A DNA stretch of 31,681 bases from CAADGU01 sp964581605 (lineage in GTDB: Bacteria > Chloroflexota > Anaerolineae > Promineifilales > Promineifilaceae). Location: NCBI GenBank assembly GCA_964581605.1, contig CAZOPF010000067.1, positions 1 through 31,681 of the forward strand, in the 5' to 3' direction. This document shows positions 8,763 through 17,358 of this stretch, one piece after another (positions within the stretch are counted from its first letter, which is position 1; every line of letters begins with the position of its first letter). A program made the translations under genes and the position numbers. The notes beneath the pieces were generated by a model. The model was not told the origin of the DNA and ran no database searches. It saw nothing but the letters and a program-made list of their open reading frames with translations.

Positions 8763-9912
8763 ATTGTTTTAATAAGCCAGTTACCCCTGTGCCCATAAGC
8801 CCCATGACACGGCTGGGGGCAAAGTAGGGGAAGTCAAACGAAACGGGGTCACCGGCCTGCAAACCGGGCAGGGGCATAAGGCGGGCGGTGAGCGGTTTGT
8901 TCAGGCGGGTAGCCAGCATGGCAATATCCAGCAGCACGGCCGTCAATTGCGCCTCGCTCACCTCTCCGGGCAATGGAATAGTATCCAACCCCACTCCACA
9001 AACCGCGCAATAACTGAGCAGGTCTTGGACCGACAGCACCCCCTCACCCGCTCGCCGCGCCAGTACAGAATCTTCCAATACCGGCAGCATCAACCCCGAA
9101 AATCCACAACGGCGGAACTGTGCCTGTTTAATCGCTTGGGTGATGAACCCGGCGGCAAACAAGCTGCCTGATGCTCCCACATGGGGCAGCCCCAACGCCT
9201 CCATCGCTCCCCCCAGGCTTTGGGCATCCGTGGGGAAGGGGGCCAGCGAAAAATCTATGCCGCTAAAGGGAATGTGGAATTGGGCTGCCAGCTTTTCAGC
9301 GCATTGGGTAAGGCTGGCGGCGGCCGTTTCAATGGCGTTCACCAGATTTTGCCGCGCCTCGTCCAGCGTGGTGGCCGCCTGAAACGCTTGCAGGGCCAGG
9401 TCGGCCGCCTGCACAGCAAGGGCAAAGTGAGCCGGGCCGCCCTGGTGGTAGGCAACGGGGAAGAAAGGGGAACCAGGCGGGCAGTTGGCTACGGCCGTGA
9501 GATACAAATTGCCAAAACCATTATCCAAAATGGTGCTGACCTGCCGGATGAGGCGGGCAGTTTGCTGGCAGCGGGTGAGGGAAATACGGCCGTTCTGGTC
9601 TGCAATCTCCACACTGGCAAAGAGCATATCGGTGGCGGCCAGCAACGTTGGCAAGTCGGCCAAACCGGCAGCCGCGTGGCGCAGTTGCACCGGGCCCAGG
9701 CTGGCATACGCCACGCCTACCTCGCGCCATCGTTCGGCAAATGGCCCGATACTCTTCACGTGGCCATCCCACCAATCGGGGAAAGGGGGTGTGGCCAACC
9801 GGGTGGTTTGCACAGGATAGGCAAATGCTGCGGGCGCGGCCGTGAGGAAAGGGTGATAATCGGCCGGATTGGCATGGGCATCCGTGAAAAGGGTGATTGA
9901 ACGTATTTCCAT
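8755..9912 (-). CDS. DUF711 family protein
   Basis: A 385-residue soluble protein with the look of the DUF711/UPF0210 family, a fold related to the glycyl-radical/ribonucleotide-reductase barrel but without known activity. Recognisable parts are the N-terminal IRSITLFTDA, the central SGIDFSLAPFP (about 223-233), SLGGAMEALGL, and the C-terminal LLSYCAVCGVGLDTIPLPG (about 303-321), which holds the conserved Cys-Gly-Gly-Asp region. The start at 9912 has no clear Shine-Dalgarno. It lies 121 bases downstream of the exoribonuclease gene and 71 bases upstream of the MurE-type gene. I do not assign a reaction. Confidence 0.82.
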   Translation of the reverse strand: MEIRSITLFTDAHANPADYHPFLTAAPAAFAYPVQTTRLATPPFPDWWDGHVKSIGPFAERWREVGVAYASLGPVQLRHAAAGLADLPTLLAATDMLFASVEIADQNGRISLTRCQQTARLIRQVSTILDNGFGNLYLTAVANCPPGSPFFPVAYHQGGPAHFALAVQAADLALQAFQAATTLDEARQNLVNAIETAAASLTQCAEKLAAQFHIPFSGIDFSLAPFPTDAQSLGGAMEALGLPHVGASGSLFAAGFITQAIKQAQFRRCGFSGLMLPVLEDSVLARRAGEGVLSVQDLLSYCAVCGVGLDTIPLPGEVSEAQLTAVLLDIAMLATRLNKPLTARLMPLPGLQAGDPVSFDFPYFAPSRVMGLMGTGVTGLLKQSE

Positions 9913-10033
9913 AAGCTGTTTCTGGTGCTCGTTATTTGGAAATCTGTAATCCGTGCTGCATGGCCCGCCATTGACAAACTATCGGTGGGGTCATAGAGTG
10001 CGGGTTACGGATGCCACAGGCTGGGTGTGTCTT

Positions 10034-11851
10034 TCAGGCACGGAAATGGGCTTCCAGGCGGGGCAGATCGACACCGGTTGAGGATAACGCCACCACACTA
10101 TCTGGCGGTGGGCTTCCTTTTACATATAACTCTGTTTCCAGTTCCAGGTCTGGCAATAAAACCAGGCTGCGATTACCCCGCTGCTCCAGAATAATGCCCT
10201 CGCCCTGCCAACCTGGATTTTGGAGCAGATAAACCAGTTTCCAATGGGTGTTTGAGAGGCGTTCGGCCAGACGTACACTGCTGATAACGGCATCGGCCGT
10301 ACCAATTCGTTCAACAATGGCGGCCGTATCCAGCAATGGTTGGCCGCCCAAATGGGCACGCAGTTGCTGATGTACCACCAGATCAAGATAGCGGCGCAGG
10401 GGGCTGGTGGACTGGGCATACAGGTTCACCCCCAGCCCGGCATGGATACCGGGTGATGTCACTTGCTGGCTGCGTTGTAATTTTTTGCGCAGGGCGAACA
10501 TGGCCGACGGCCGCGCCGGTTCCCATTCATCTGTATCGGGCGGGTCTTGAATGGTGAACGGCAGGGGGATTTGCTGTTGCACGGCATACCGCGCCACCCC
10601 CACCCCGGCCATGAGCATCGCTTCCATCACCAGGGTGCGGCTGCGCAGTGCAGGCAACGGCCGTATGACCACTTCCCCCTCTTCCACCCGCACCTTCACC
10701 TCTGGCAGTTGAATAAAAATTGCACCATTTTCCCGACGGTGTGCCTCAAACCGCCGGGCCAGGGAATAGAGCGTGGCAAACGGCTCTTCTGCCAGCCGCA
10801 GTTCCACCTGATCATAGGTCAGGCGTGCCACCCGCACCCAGCTGGGCACAACTTCTACACCGGCCACTCCACCAGCCGCATCAAAATCCAGCCCAAACGA
10901 CAAAGCCGGCGAGACCTCTGCCAACCCTAACCCCAATCGTTCCGTCACAGCCGGGGGCAGCATGGGAATGGTTCCTTCTGGCAGATACAGATTAGCAGCA
11001 CGGGCACGGGCTTCAACGTCGGCCGGGCTGCCAGGCGGCACCAGCGCGGCCACGTCAGCCACATGCACCCACAAACGGCCGCCATCCAGGCTGAGCGCGT
11101 CGTCCGGGTCCTGATTATCTTCATCATCAATGGCAAAAGCGGGCAGATGGGTGAGGTCACGGCGATCTTCTGCGGGTAATGGGGGAATGGGGGAATGGGG
11201 GATTTGGGTAGGCAGGCCGAGGCGTTGTGGGTAGGGGTTGACCAGCTCGTTCCAATAGCCGATTTTGAGCAAGAGGGCATGGGCCTGTTCAGGGGTTTCA
11301 GATTGGCCCAGGGTACGCAGGATTTTGCTATTTTCGCGTTGTTTGGTTGCCAAAGCCACGATTTCTTGCAACTGACCGGTGTCTTGGGGTTGGTAACGGC
11401 CGTCTTGCAACCGCCCCAAAAACTCCTGCCACTGCCGCTCTGCCGCTGCTTTGGCCGCTCGTTCTGCCTGAATTTTTGCCACCTCGTCTGGCGTATGAAC
11501 AACAATGGCGGCGGGGCTGCCGGTTACATACAGCCCATCGGCCAACTGCTGCCAGATAGACCAGGCGGCTGCCGGGGAGTATTCGTCATACACCAGTTCT
11601 GCCAGTTCTGGCAGGGTGGTTATCTGGCCGGCCAGCAGTTCACAGGCGGTCTGCATATCGCCGGGCGGTGGCTGCAAACGAGAAGGGGGGGGGGTGGGGC
11701 CAGGGTGGAGCAAAAGTACATCTTTGGCACGCACACTGAGGCGGTCACCAGCTGCCAGTTCGATGAACAATTTTTTGCCGGTTTGCACCACGCGGGCAGG
11801 CTGGTTTTTGTACACAATCAACGTATCAATTTGTAATTCTTCATCAGGCAT
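10034..11851 (-). CDS. RNB-domain exoribonuclease (RNase II/R family)
   Basis: A 605-residue 3'-to-5' hydrolytic exoribonuclease. An N-terminal small barrel (about 5-50) and a helical/winged region (about 65-200) precede the RNB catalytic domain (about 230-530). The metal site IDDEDNQDPDDAL (241-253) aligns its Asp242, Asp248, Asp250 and Asp251 with the four catalytic aspartates of E. coli RNase II. The later signature YAQSTSPLRRYLDLVVHQQL (about 471-490) is intact. The C-terminal domain is short (about 545-605), so the S1 part is minimal or diverged, as in organellar and cyanobacterial relatives. The coding strand holds a run of ten C (11685-11694, codons 53-56), which is slippage-prone. The start is 7 bases after the histidine kinase stop, so the two are tightly coupled. 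Confidence 0.92.
   Translation of the reverse strand: MPDEELQIDTLIVYKNQPARVVQTGKKLFIELAAGDRLSVRAKDVLLLHPGPTPPPSRLQPPPGDMQTACELLAGQITTLPELAELVYDEYSPAAAWSIWQQLADGLYVTGSPAAIVVHTPDEVAKIQAERAAKAAAERQWQEFLGRLQDGRYQPQDTGQLQEIVALATKQRENSKILRTLGQSETPEQAHALLLKIGYWNELVNPYPQRLGLPTQIPHSPIPPLPAEDRRDLTHLPAFAIDDEDNQDPDDALSLDGGRLWVHVADVAALVPPGSPADVEARARAANLYLPEGTIPMLPPAVTERLGLGLAEVSPALSFGLDFDAAGGVAGVEVVPSWVRVARLTYDQVELRLAEEPFATLYSLARRFEAHRRENGAIFIQLPEVKVRVEEGEVVIRPLPALRSRTLVMEAMLMAGVGVARYAVQQQIPLPFTIQDPPDTDEWEPARPSAMFALRKKLQRSQQVTSPGIHAGLGVNLYAQSTSPLRRYLDLVVHQQLRAHLGGQPLLDTAAIVERIGTADAVISSVRLAERLSNTHWKLVYLLQNPGWQGEGIILEQRGNRSLVLLPDLELETELYVKGSPPPDSVVALSSTGVDLPRLEAHFRA
11685..11694. repeat. Homopolymer of ten G (ten C on the coding strand) inside the exoribonuclease gene
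   Basis: Ten consecutive G at 11685-11694 followed by TGGGG. Read on the minus strand it encodes part of a Thr-Pro-Pro-Pro segment at residues 53-56. A one-base change would truncate the protein before its catalytic domain. Confidence 0.95.
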
Positions 11852-11858
11852 AATCTGT

Positions 11859-13517
11859 TTATATCATTTTCTCAGCCTGGGGCAATTGGGTGAAGGGTAT
11901 CTGTACCACAAAGGTCGCGCCACTGTCTGGCACGGCGTGGGCGGTAATGTGCCCAAAGTGGCGCAGGACAATTTTGCGGCAGATGGCTAAACCGAGGCCG
12001 GAACCTTCGTATTCGTCACGGCCGTGCAGCCGCTGAAAAACACCAAAAATGCGTTCGCTTTCCCGGTGGGTAAAACCAATACCATTGTCAGTAATGCGAA
12101 TTTCCAGGAGGGTACGGCCGTTAACCACTACTCGTTCACCATGCAGTTCTACTACGGGGGGCACCCCGGCGCGGTGGAACTTCAGGGCATTACTGATCAG
12201 GTTTTGGAAAAGCTGGCGCATCTGGGTTGCATCTGCTTCAATGGTGGGTAGAGGATGGATGATGACCCGGCCGTTCACCTGCTCCACCTGAACTTCCAGA
12301 TCAGCCATCACCCCACGCAAAACATCCATCAAATTCACTGCCATAAACGGTTGTGCCTGTGTCTGCACCCGCGAATAAAGCAGCAAACCCTCCAACAATG
12401 ATTGCATCCGCTCCGCCGAACGCTCCAACCGCTGTAAATAATCCACCCCCCGCTGGTCCAATAGATGCTCGTAACGCTGATGGATGCGGCCGCTAAACGT
12501 CAAAATTTTACGCAGTGGTTCCTGCAAGTCATGGGACGCGACATAGGCGAACTCTTGCAGTTCATTGTTGCTACGCTCCAATTCGGCCGCATAAGCCTGC
12601 ATCTGCTCGTCTATTCGCTTTCGTTGCAGCGCGTTCACCAGCACCGTTTGCAGCAGCGTCAACATCGTTACCCAAATGTCTGGCCACTCCATTTCCACAC
12701 CCATCGGCCCATAAAAACCTAATGCCCCCATCAATTCTCCCTGATAAAACATGGGCACAAACAACATGGATCGAAAGCCAACGGCCGCCATCCAAGTGTT
12801 AATACCGGGCAGTTTTGCCGCTTCTTCTGGATGGGACAGCACCAAATTTTCTCCGGCCGCAAAACGCATCATCGTCAACTTCAAGTCGCGCACCAGCACA
12901 TTTTGCATCTGGGCTTTTTGCGAGTCGGCCGGGTCTGCGCACCACTCATGTGTATTGGTTAGCCGCACCAATTCATCGTGAAACAGAAACACAGAACTCC
13001 GCACGGCACCGGCCCGTTCGGCCACCTGTCTGAGCGTATCTTCAATACCTTCATCCACCCGGCTGGCTGGCAGGTTAATAAACCGGGCGGCCGTTTCAGC
13101 AATAAACTGCTCCATTTCCACGCGCTGCGCCAATGCCTTTTCCGCCTGCCGGCGGGCAGTCATATCGCGGTTCAGCGCCAAAACACCAACAGGTTCGCCC
13201 GCCCCATTGCGTAACAACGTTACCTTTGCCCATACATGTATTTGCTGCCCATTGCCGCACGTTTGGATAGCTTCCCCTTCGTAATATCCTTGAGTAAAGA
13301 GGCGTGCGACGGCATCATCATACGACACGCCCACCTGGTATTGGGGAATCACTTCACCTACCGATTTTCCCCGAACCTCCTCTGCTTTCCAACCATACAT
13401 GGCTACGGCCGCTTCATTCCATTCCTGAATTTTGAATTGCAGGTCGGTCATTATCACCGCATCTCGCAGGCTATTCAGCAGGTCTAACTGCTGTTCTAAC
13501 AATAATGGGCTGTTCAT
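11859..13517 (-). CDS. Cytoplasmic PAS-GAF sensor histidine kinase
   Basis: A 552-residue kinase without membrane segments. Domains in order are PAS (about 8-122), GAF (about 140-300), a coiled linker, a HisKA dimerisation helix with phospho-acceptor His329 in VASHDLQEPLRKI, and a HATPase domain. The ATPase has an N box LISNALKFH, G1 DNGIGF, F box IFGVFQRLH and G2 GSGLGLAICRKI. The SHDLQEPLR form is typical of phytochrome/Cph1-type kinases, but the GAF domain here has no obvious chromophore Cys motif, so the signal is unknown. No response regulator gene is adjacent. The downstream RNB exoribonuclease follows after 7 bases, an unusual partner. The start faces the rlmN gene across a 184-base divergent spacer. 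Confidence 0.92.
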   Translation of the reverse strand: MNSPLLLEQQLDLLNSLRDAVIMTDLQFKIQEWNEAAVAMYGWKAEEVRGKSVGEVIPQYQVGVSYDDAVARLFTQGYYEGEAIQTCGNGQQIHVWAKVTLLRNGAGEPVGVLALNRDMTARRQAEKALAQRVEMEQFIAETAARFINLPASRVDEGIEDTLRQVAERAGAVRSSVFLFHDELVRLTNTHEWCADPADSQKAQMQNVLVRDLKLTMMRFAAGENLVLSHPEEAAKLPGINTWMAAVGFRSMLFVPMFYQGELMGALGFYGPMGVEMEWPDIWVTMLTLLQTVLVNALQRKRIDEQMQAYAAELERSNNELQEFAYVASHDLQEPLRKILTFSGRIHQRYEHLLDQRGVDYLQRLERSAERMQSLLEGLLLYSRVQTQAQPFMAVNLMDVLRGVMADLEVQVEQVNGRVIIHPLPTIEADATQMRQLFQNLISNALKFHRAGVPPVVELHGERVVVNGRTLLEIRITDNGIGFTHRESERIFGVFQRLHGRDEYEGSGLGLAICRKIVLRHFGHITAHAVPDSGATFVVQIPFTQLPQAEKMI

Positions 13518-13701
13518 AACAATACTCTGATTGGCTAATCCCTATCCGATACTCATTCGCAAACGCTGACCGGTGCGAATGGTTAACCAACAAGCATATA
13601 TCGCACTTCATCATCCGGCAAAATTACTCATGTTCCATTTGCATGTAGGGGTCATGGCGACCGCTGCCATCTGGCATCGCTTACGTTACAATAGCTCGCT
13701 T
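13518..13701. promoter_or_regulatory. Divergent spacer between histidine kinase and rlmN
   Basis: This 184-base spacer must hold leftward and rightward start signals. On the + strand TACAAT (13687-13692) resembles a -10 box ending only 9 bases before the rlmN ATG, which would give a leaderless or nearly leaderless transcript. No convincing -35 box is seen on either strand, and the opposite promoter was not located. Confidence 0.35.
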
Positions 13702-14733
13702 ATGATAAATTTGTATGATCTGAGCTACCCGGTGTTGGAAAATGTGTTACGAAGTTGGGGTTTTAGCCCATTCCACGCCGGCCGTATCTGGGCTTATCTC
13801 TATCAGGAACAGGTGGAAACGGTAACAGCGATGGCTAAGGTGCGCCCGGATTTACAGGCGCGATTGGTTCAGGAAACGGCCGTCTCCCTCCCCACCTCTT
13901 GCCTGGACACCCACAGCAGCGACGGTTTTACCCGCAAATTCTTACTGGCATTGGCCGATGGGCAGACCATTGAAACAGTGCTGATGGGGTTCAAGGGGCG
14001 GGCCACCGCCTGTATCAGCACCCAGGTAGGTTGTGCCATGGGCTGCGTCTTTTGCGCCACCGGGCAAATGGGCTTCACTCGCCACCTGACCGCCGGGGAA
14101 ATTGTGGGCCAGGTCTTATTTGTAGACCGGCTGCTACAAGCGATTCATAACCAGCGACTGCGTAACATTGTCCTCATGGGCATGGGCGAACCACTGCACA
14201 ATTATGAGGCCACGATGACGGCCGTAGACATCCTCACTCACCCTAAAGGACTGGCTATCGCCCCCCGGCACATCACCCTCAGCACCGTCGGTGTGGTTCC
14301 GGGCATCATCCGCCTGGCCGATGAAGGGCGGCAAATTCGCCTGGCCGTCAGCCTGCATGGCGCCACCGACGCCGAACGGCAGGCGTTGGTGCCACCGGCC
14401 CGCCGCTGGCCCCTGGCTGAACTGCTGGACGCCTGCCGTTATTACACCCAAAAACGGAAACGGCACATCTTCTTCGAGTGGACATTGATAGAAGGTAAGA
14501 ATGATTCACCCGACCAGGCGCATACGCTGTCCCAGCTTTTGCAGACAGTTCCCGCCCACGTCAACCTGATCCCCTTAAACCCGACGCCAGGATATGAGGG
14601 GTTGCCAACGGCACGGCCGTCCGTCAAACAGTTCCAGGCCATCCTCACCCAATACGGCATCCCCAGCACCGTCCGCCAACGTCGGGGCATAGACATTGCC
14701 GCCGGTTGCGGGCAACTGAAAGCGCTTTCGTAA
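13702..14733 (+). CDS. rlmN: 23S rRNA (adenine2503-C2)-methyltransferase RlmN
   Basis: A 343-residue radical-SAM methyltransferase that methylates A2503 of 23S rRNA and can also act on tRNA A37. The radical-SAM cluster motif is C-A-M-G-C-V-F-C with Cys111, Cys115 and Cys118. MGMGEPLHN follows, and the C-terminal GIDIAAGCGQL contains Cys336, the residue that is methylated and carries the transferred group. The frame is open back to 13573, but I choose the ATG at 13702. It begins MINLYDLS, the normal RlmN N-terminus, while the extra 43 residues look like translated spacer. No Shine-Dalgarno precedes this ATG. Confidence 0.95.
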   Translation: MINLYDLSYPVLENVLRSWGFSPFHAGRIWAYLYQEQVETVTAMAKVRPDLQARLVQETAVSLPTSCLDTHSSDGFTRKFLLALADGQTIETVLMGFKGRATACISTQVGCAMGCVFCATGQMGFTRHLTAGEIVGQVLFVDRLLQAIHNQRLRNIVLMGMGEPLHNYEATMTAVDILTHPKGLAIAPRHITLSTVGVVPGIIRLADEGRQIRLAVSLHGATDAERQALVPPARRWPLAELLDACRYYTQKRKRHIFFEWTLIEGKNDSPDQAHTLSQLLQTVPAHVNLIPLNPTPGYEGLPTARPSVKQFQAILTQYGIPSTVRQRRGIDIAAGCGQLKALS

Positions 14734-14747
14734 TCAGGTGTTCAAGT

Positions 14748-14799
14748 GTTGATGTGTTCAGGTGAACACGTAAAAACGTTAACACCTGAACACGTCAAC
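14748..14799. repeat. 17-bp inverted repeat after rlmN
   Basis: Arms at 14748-14764 (GTTGATGTGTTCAGGTG) and 14783-14799 (CACCTGAACACGTCAAC) pair over 17 positions with a single G-U. The loop is 18 bases. No T-run follows, so it is not a classical terminator. The words CAGGTGTTCA and AGTGTT match the spacer at 31640-31681. Confidence 0.8.
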
Positions 14800-14896
14800 A
14801 ATGCTTTTCGCTTTACGATAAAACTGGGTATACTAGCCTTGCTATCTTCTGGAGGCGCGTACCATTCATACCAACAGAAGAGCGGGCACGAAAGAT

Positions 14897-17065
14897 ATGG
14901 AAGAATCCACTCTAACTGGAAAGACCATTGGCAAATATCACATTGAAGAACGCCTGGGGCGTGGTGGAATGGCCGAGGTATACAAAGGGTACCAGGAAAG
15001 CCTGGATCGCTATGTTGCCATCAAGGTGATGCACACCTTCCTCAGCACCGAGGATGACTTTTTGCAGCGCTTCAAGCGCGAAGCGCGGGCCATGGCCGCC
15101 CTGAGCCACCCCAACATTGTGCGTGTATTTGATTTTGACATTTACGGTCAGGACAGCTATTACCTGGTGATGGAGTATATTGACGGCGGCACACTGAAAC
15201 AGACACTGGAAGACCAGGCACAAACAGGCGAACGATTTACTCTGGAACAATCCGTAAAAATGATTTCTGATGTAGCCGACGCCCTGGCGTATGCTCATCG
15301 GCGCGGTATGGTTCACCGGGACATCAAACCTGCCAACATTATGCTTCGCAAAGAGACGGGGCAGGCTGTTTTAACAGATTTTGGCATTGTCAAACTGATG
15401 GGCAGCCAGACGATGGCTTATACGGCCACTGGCGCGCTGATTGGCACACCTTCCTACATGTCACCGGAGCAGGCATTAGGCAAACCGGGGGATGAAAGGG
15501 TAGATATTTATTCGTTAGGTGTGCTGCTTTTCCAGATGGTGACAAATCAATTGCCGTTTGCCGCCGATACGCCGCTGGCGGTGGTGATGAAGCATGTGAA
15601 TGAACCAGTGCCCGTGCCGGTGATGTTTAACCCCGATATTCCGCTGGATTTGCAAAATGCTATTATCAAAGCTTTAGCGAAGAACCCGGATGATCGTTTC
15701 CAGACGGCCGCCGAGATGGCGGCCACCCTGCGTGCAGTTAACTGGTCTGGCGAACGAGCCACAACGGCCGTTACCCCCCTGGCTGGTGCGACTGTCACCG
15801 CCCCCCCCACCGAGCTGACAGCCCCTGGAATGACGATTGCGGCCCAAACGGCCGTTGCCTCCCCTATGGGGCAATCTACGGCCGTCACGCCAATCCCCAC
15901 TGAACAAACAGCTGTTGCGGCAACCGTCGTTGGCGCTGGCACGGCCGCCACCGCACCCCCGGCCCGCAAGATACCCGTCTGGCTATACGCCATCGGTGCA
16001 GTCCTTTTGCTGCTCATCATTGGCGGTGGGTTGTATGCCTCTGGCGCTTTAAGCAGCAACGAGGAGCCAACGGTCACACCTATGGCCGTAGCCGTCAGCG
16101 AACCAACTGAAAGCGCCACACCACCTGCGGCCGAAACTGAACGTCCACCAGCCACCACCGCCACCCCGGATGAGGTTGCCACTCAGTTAGCGGAACTTTC
16201 CATCGCGCTGACACAGGCCGCTGCCACCGACACCCCCACCACCACACCGACCCCTTCGCCCACACTGGAAGCCTTGGCCACCACCACACCTACTGAAGAT
16301 GCGACGGCCGCTTTTCTGGCAAACTGTATCCCCTCTGTGCGGCTGGTTTCCGCCTCCAGAGCCAACACCATTTCCAATGGCGTATTTCCGGGAGCCAATT
16401 TCATCGCCCAATGGGTGCTGGAAAATAACGGTGATTGCCCCTGGCCGACCGATCTGGTTTGGACCTATGTGGAAGGAGAGGAATTTGGATATGAAGGAGA
16501 GCCAATTGTGGTGGTGGCGGCCGTTGCCCCTGGCGAACAAACTACCCTCACCGCCCCATTTACCGCTCCCGGCAGTCTCGGCCCGCACGAAAGCGCCTGG
16601 CAATTGCAGACCAATGAAGGCCTTCCCATCGGTGAGCCGTTGGAATTCGACTTTGTTGTTGTTCCCCGCCAGACACCCACACCTTCTCCCTCCCCCACCC
16701 CTGTTGGCCCCACCGTTACCCCAACCCTGGAAGCCGATGTTGGAACAGCCAACTACATTATTACCATCGAAACCTGCGAATATCCCGGCAACGGCCCAGA
16801 CTGGCGTTGCCAGATCACCATCATCCCTTATCTGGATGGCACGCAAGCGCAAGGGCAATTTACCGTCTTCGTCTTTGATTTGCCTGGTGGGCAAGCTGTG
16901 GAATATAGGGGCACAGGCCCGTTCACGCACTTCGTTTTGGCCCGGCGCTGTGCCAGCTATAACCAGGGAATTCGAGTCGTTGAAGATACGACCGGCACAG
17001 AGAAATCCGGTCAGATATATGTGGACCCCGACGAGCATTTCCCTGGTGGTTGTACACTGCCCTGA
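14897..17065 (+). CDS. Transmembrane Ser/Thr protein kinase (PknB type) with extracellular NBR1/FW-like domain
   Basis: A 722-residue receptor-type kinase. The cytoplasmic kinase domain (about 13-280) has GRGGMAEVYK, Lys43 in AIKVM, HRDIKPAN (140-147), DFG (161-163) and the SPE end of the activation segment (189-191), so it should be active. A Thr/Ala/Pro linker leads to one membrane segment (about 360-382). Outside, a second Thr/Pro-rich stalk (about 390-475) carries a beta-domain (about 480-595, ANFIAQWVLENNGDCPWP) resembling the FW domain of NBR1. A further Cys-containing domain (about 617-722) ends the protein. FW domains are common on Chloroflexota surface proteins but lack a defined bacterial ligand. 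TATACT at 14829-14834 is a possible -10 box without a good -35. The gene converges on the tail cluster, so it is not in its operon. Confidence 0.9.
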   Translation: MEESTLTGKTIGKYHIEERLGRGGMAEVYKGYQESLDRYVAIKVMHTFLSTEDDFLQRFKREARAMAALSHPNIVRVFDFDIYGQDSYYLVMEYIDGGTLKQTLEDQAQTGERFTLEQSVKMISDVADALAYAHRRGMVHRDIKPANIMLRKETGQAVLTDFGIVKLMGSQTMAYTATGALIGTPSYMSPEQALGKPGDERVDIYSLGVLLFQMVTNQLPFAADTPLAVVMKHVNEPVPVPVMFNPDIPLDLQNAIIKALAKNPDDRFQTAAEMAATLRAVNWSGERATTAVTPLAGATVTAPPTELTAPGMTIAAQTAVASPMGQSTAVTPIPTEQTAVAATVVGAGTAATAPPARKIPVWLYAIGAVLLLLIIGGGLYASGALSSNEEPTVTPMAVAVSEPTESATPPAAETERPPATTATPDEVATQLAELSIALTQAAATDTPTTTPTPSPTLEALATTTPTEDATAAFLANCIPSVRLVSASRANTISNGVFPGANFIAQWVLENNGDCPWPTDLVWTYVEGEEFGYEGEPIVVVAAVAPGEQTTLTAPFTAPGSLGPHESAWQLQTNEGLPIGEPLEFDFVVVPRQTPTPSPSPTPVGPTVTPTLEADVGTANYIITIETCEYPGNGPDWRCQITIIPYLDGTQAQGQFTVFVFDLPGGQAVEYRGTGPFTHFVLARRCASYNQGIRVVEDTTGTEKSGQIYVDPDEHFPGGCTLP

Positions 17066-17077
17066 TTGCCAAACTCT

Positions 17078-17118
17078 GATGTCCGAAATCCGAAGCCCGG
17101 CTTTGGGCTTCGGACATC
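17078..17118. terminator. Hairpin between convergent transcripts
   Basis: CCGAAGCCC (17090-17098) and GGGCTTCGG (17105-17113) form a 9-bp stem with a 6-base loop. The outer words GATGTCCG and CGGACATC (17078-17085 and 17111-17118) give an alternative pairing. It occupies nearly the whole 56-base gap between the kinase stop and the end of the leftward tail cluster. It probably ends both transcripts, although no T-run follows. Confidence 0.55.
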
Positions 17119-17121
17119 GGC

Positions 17122-17304
17122 TCAGGCACTCTCCTCCTCCGTTTCCCGCGCCAGTAGCTCCTCCAAAACCTGAATCGCGCCGCTGATACGCAGCAACGTT
17201 TGTTGCAATTCCAATTGGCGGCGTTCCAGGTCGGCCAACATTTTTTGCCCCGATTCATATTCGGCCTTCAATTCGGCCAATCTGCTGCTTAATTGTTCTT
17301 TCAA
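17122..17304 (-). CDS. Small coiled-coil protein at the end of the tail cluster
   Basis: A 60-residue, highly charged, helical protein with heptad-like Leu/Ile spacing throughout (LAELKAEYESG, LADLERRQLELQQTLLRISG, VLEELLA), predicted to form a coiled coil. It starts with TTG at 17304. AAGGAG (17319-17314) lies 9 bases upstream, which supports this start and shows that the gene is real. It follows the tail fibre gene after 54 bases and is the last gene of the leftward cluster. Small coiled-coil proteins in this position could be fibre chaperones or trimerisation partners, but I do not recognise a named family. Confidence 0.7.
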   Translation of the reverse strand: MKEQLSSRLAELKAEYESGQKMLADLERRQLELQQTLLRISGAIQVLEELLARETEEESA

Positions 17305-17358
17305 ATTGCCGTTCTCCTTGAACCCAAGACCTCTTAAACCCTTAGGGTCTTCGCTATG

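Noticed and set aside
13573..13701. N-terminal extension of RlmN
   Set aside because: The 43 extra residues do not resemble the family; the ATG at 13702 starts the conserved N-terminus.
14746..14946. Small open frame between rlmN and the Ser/Thr kinase
   Set aside because: It lies over the inverted repeat, overlaps the kinase start and has no family resemblance or ribosome site.
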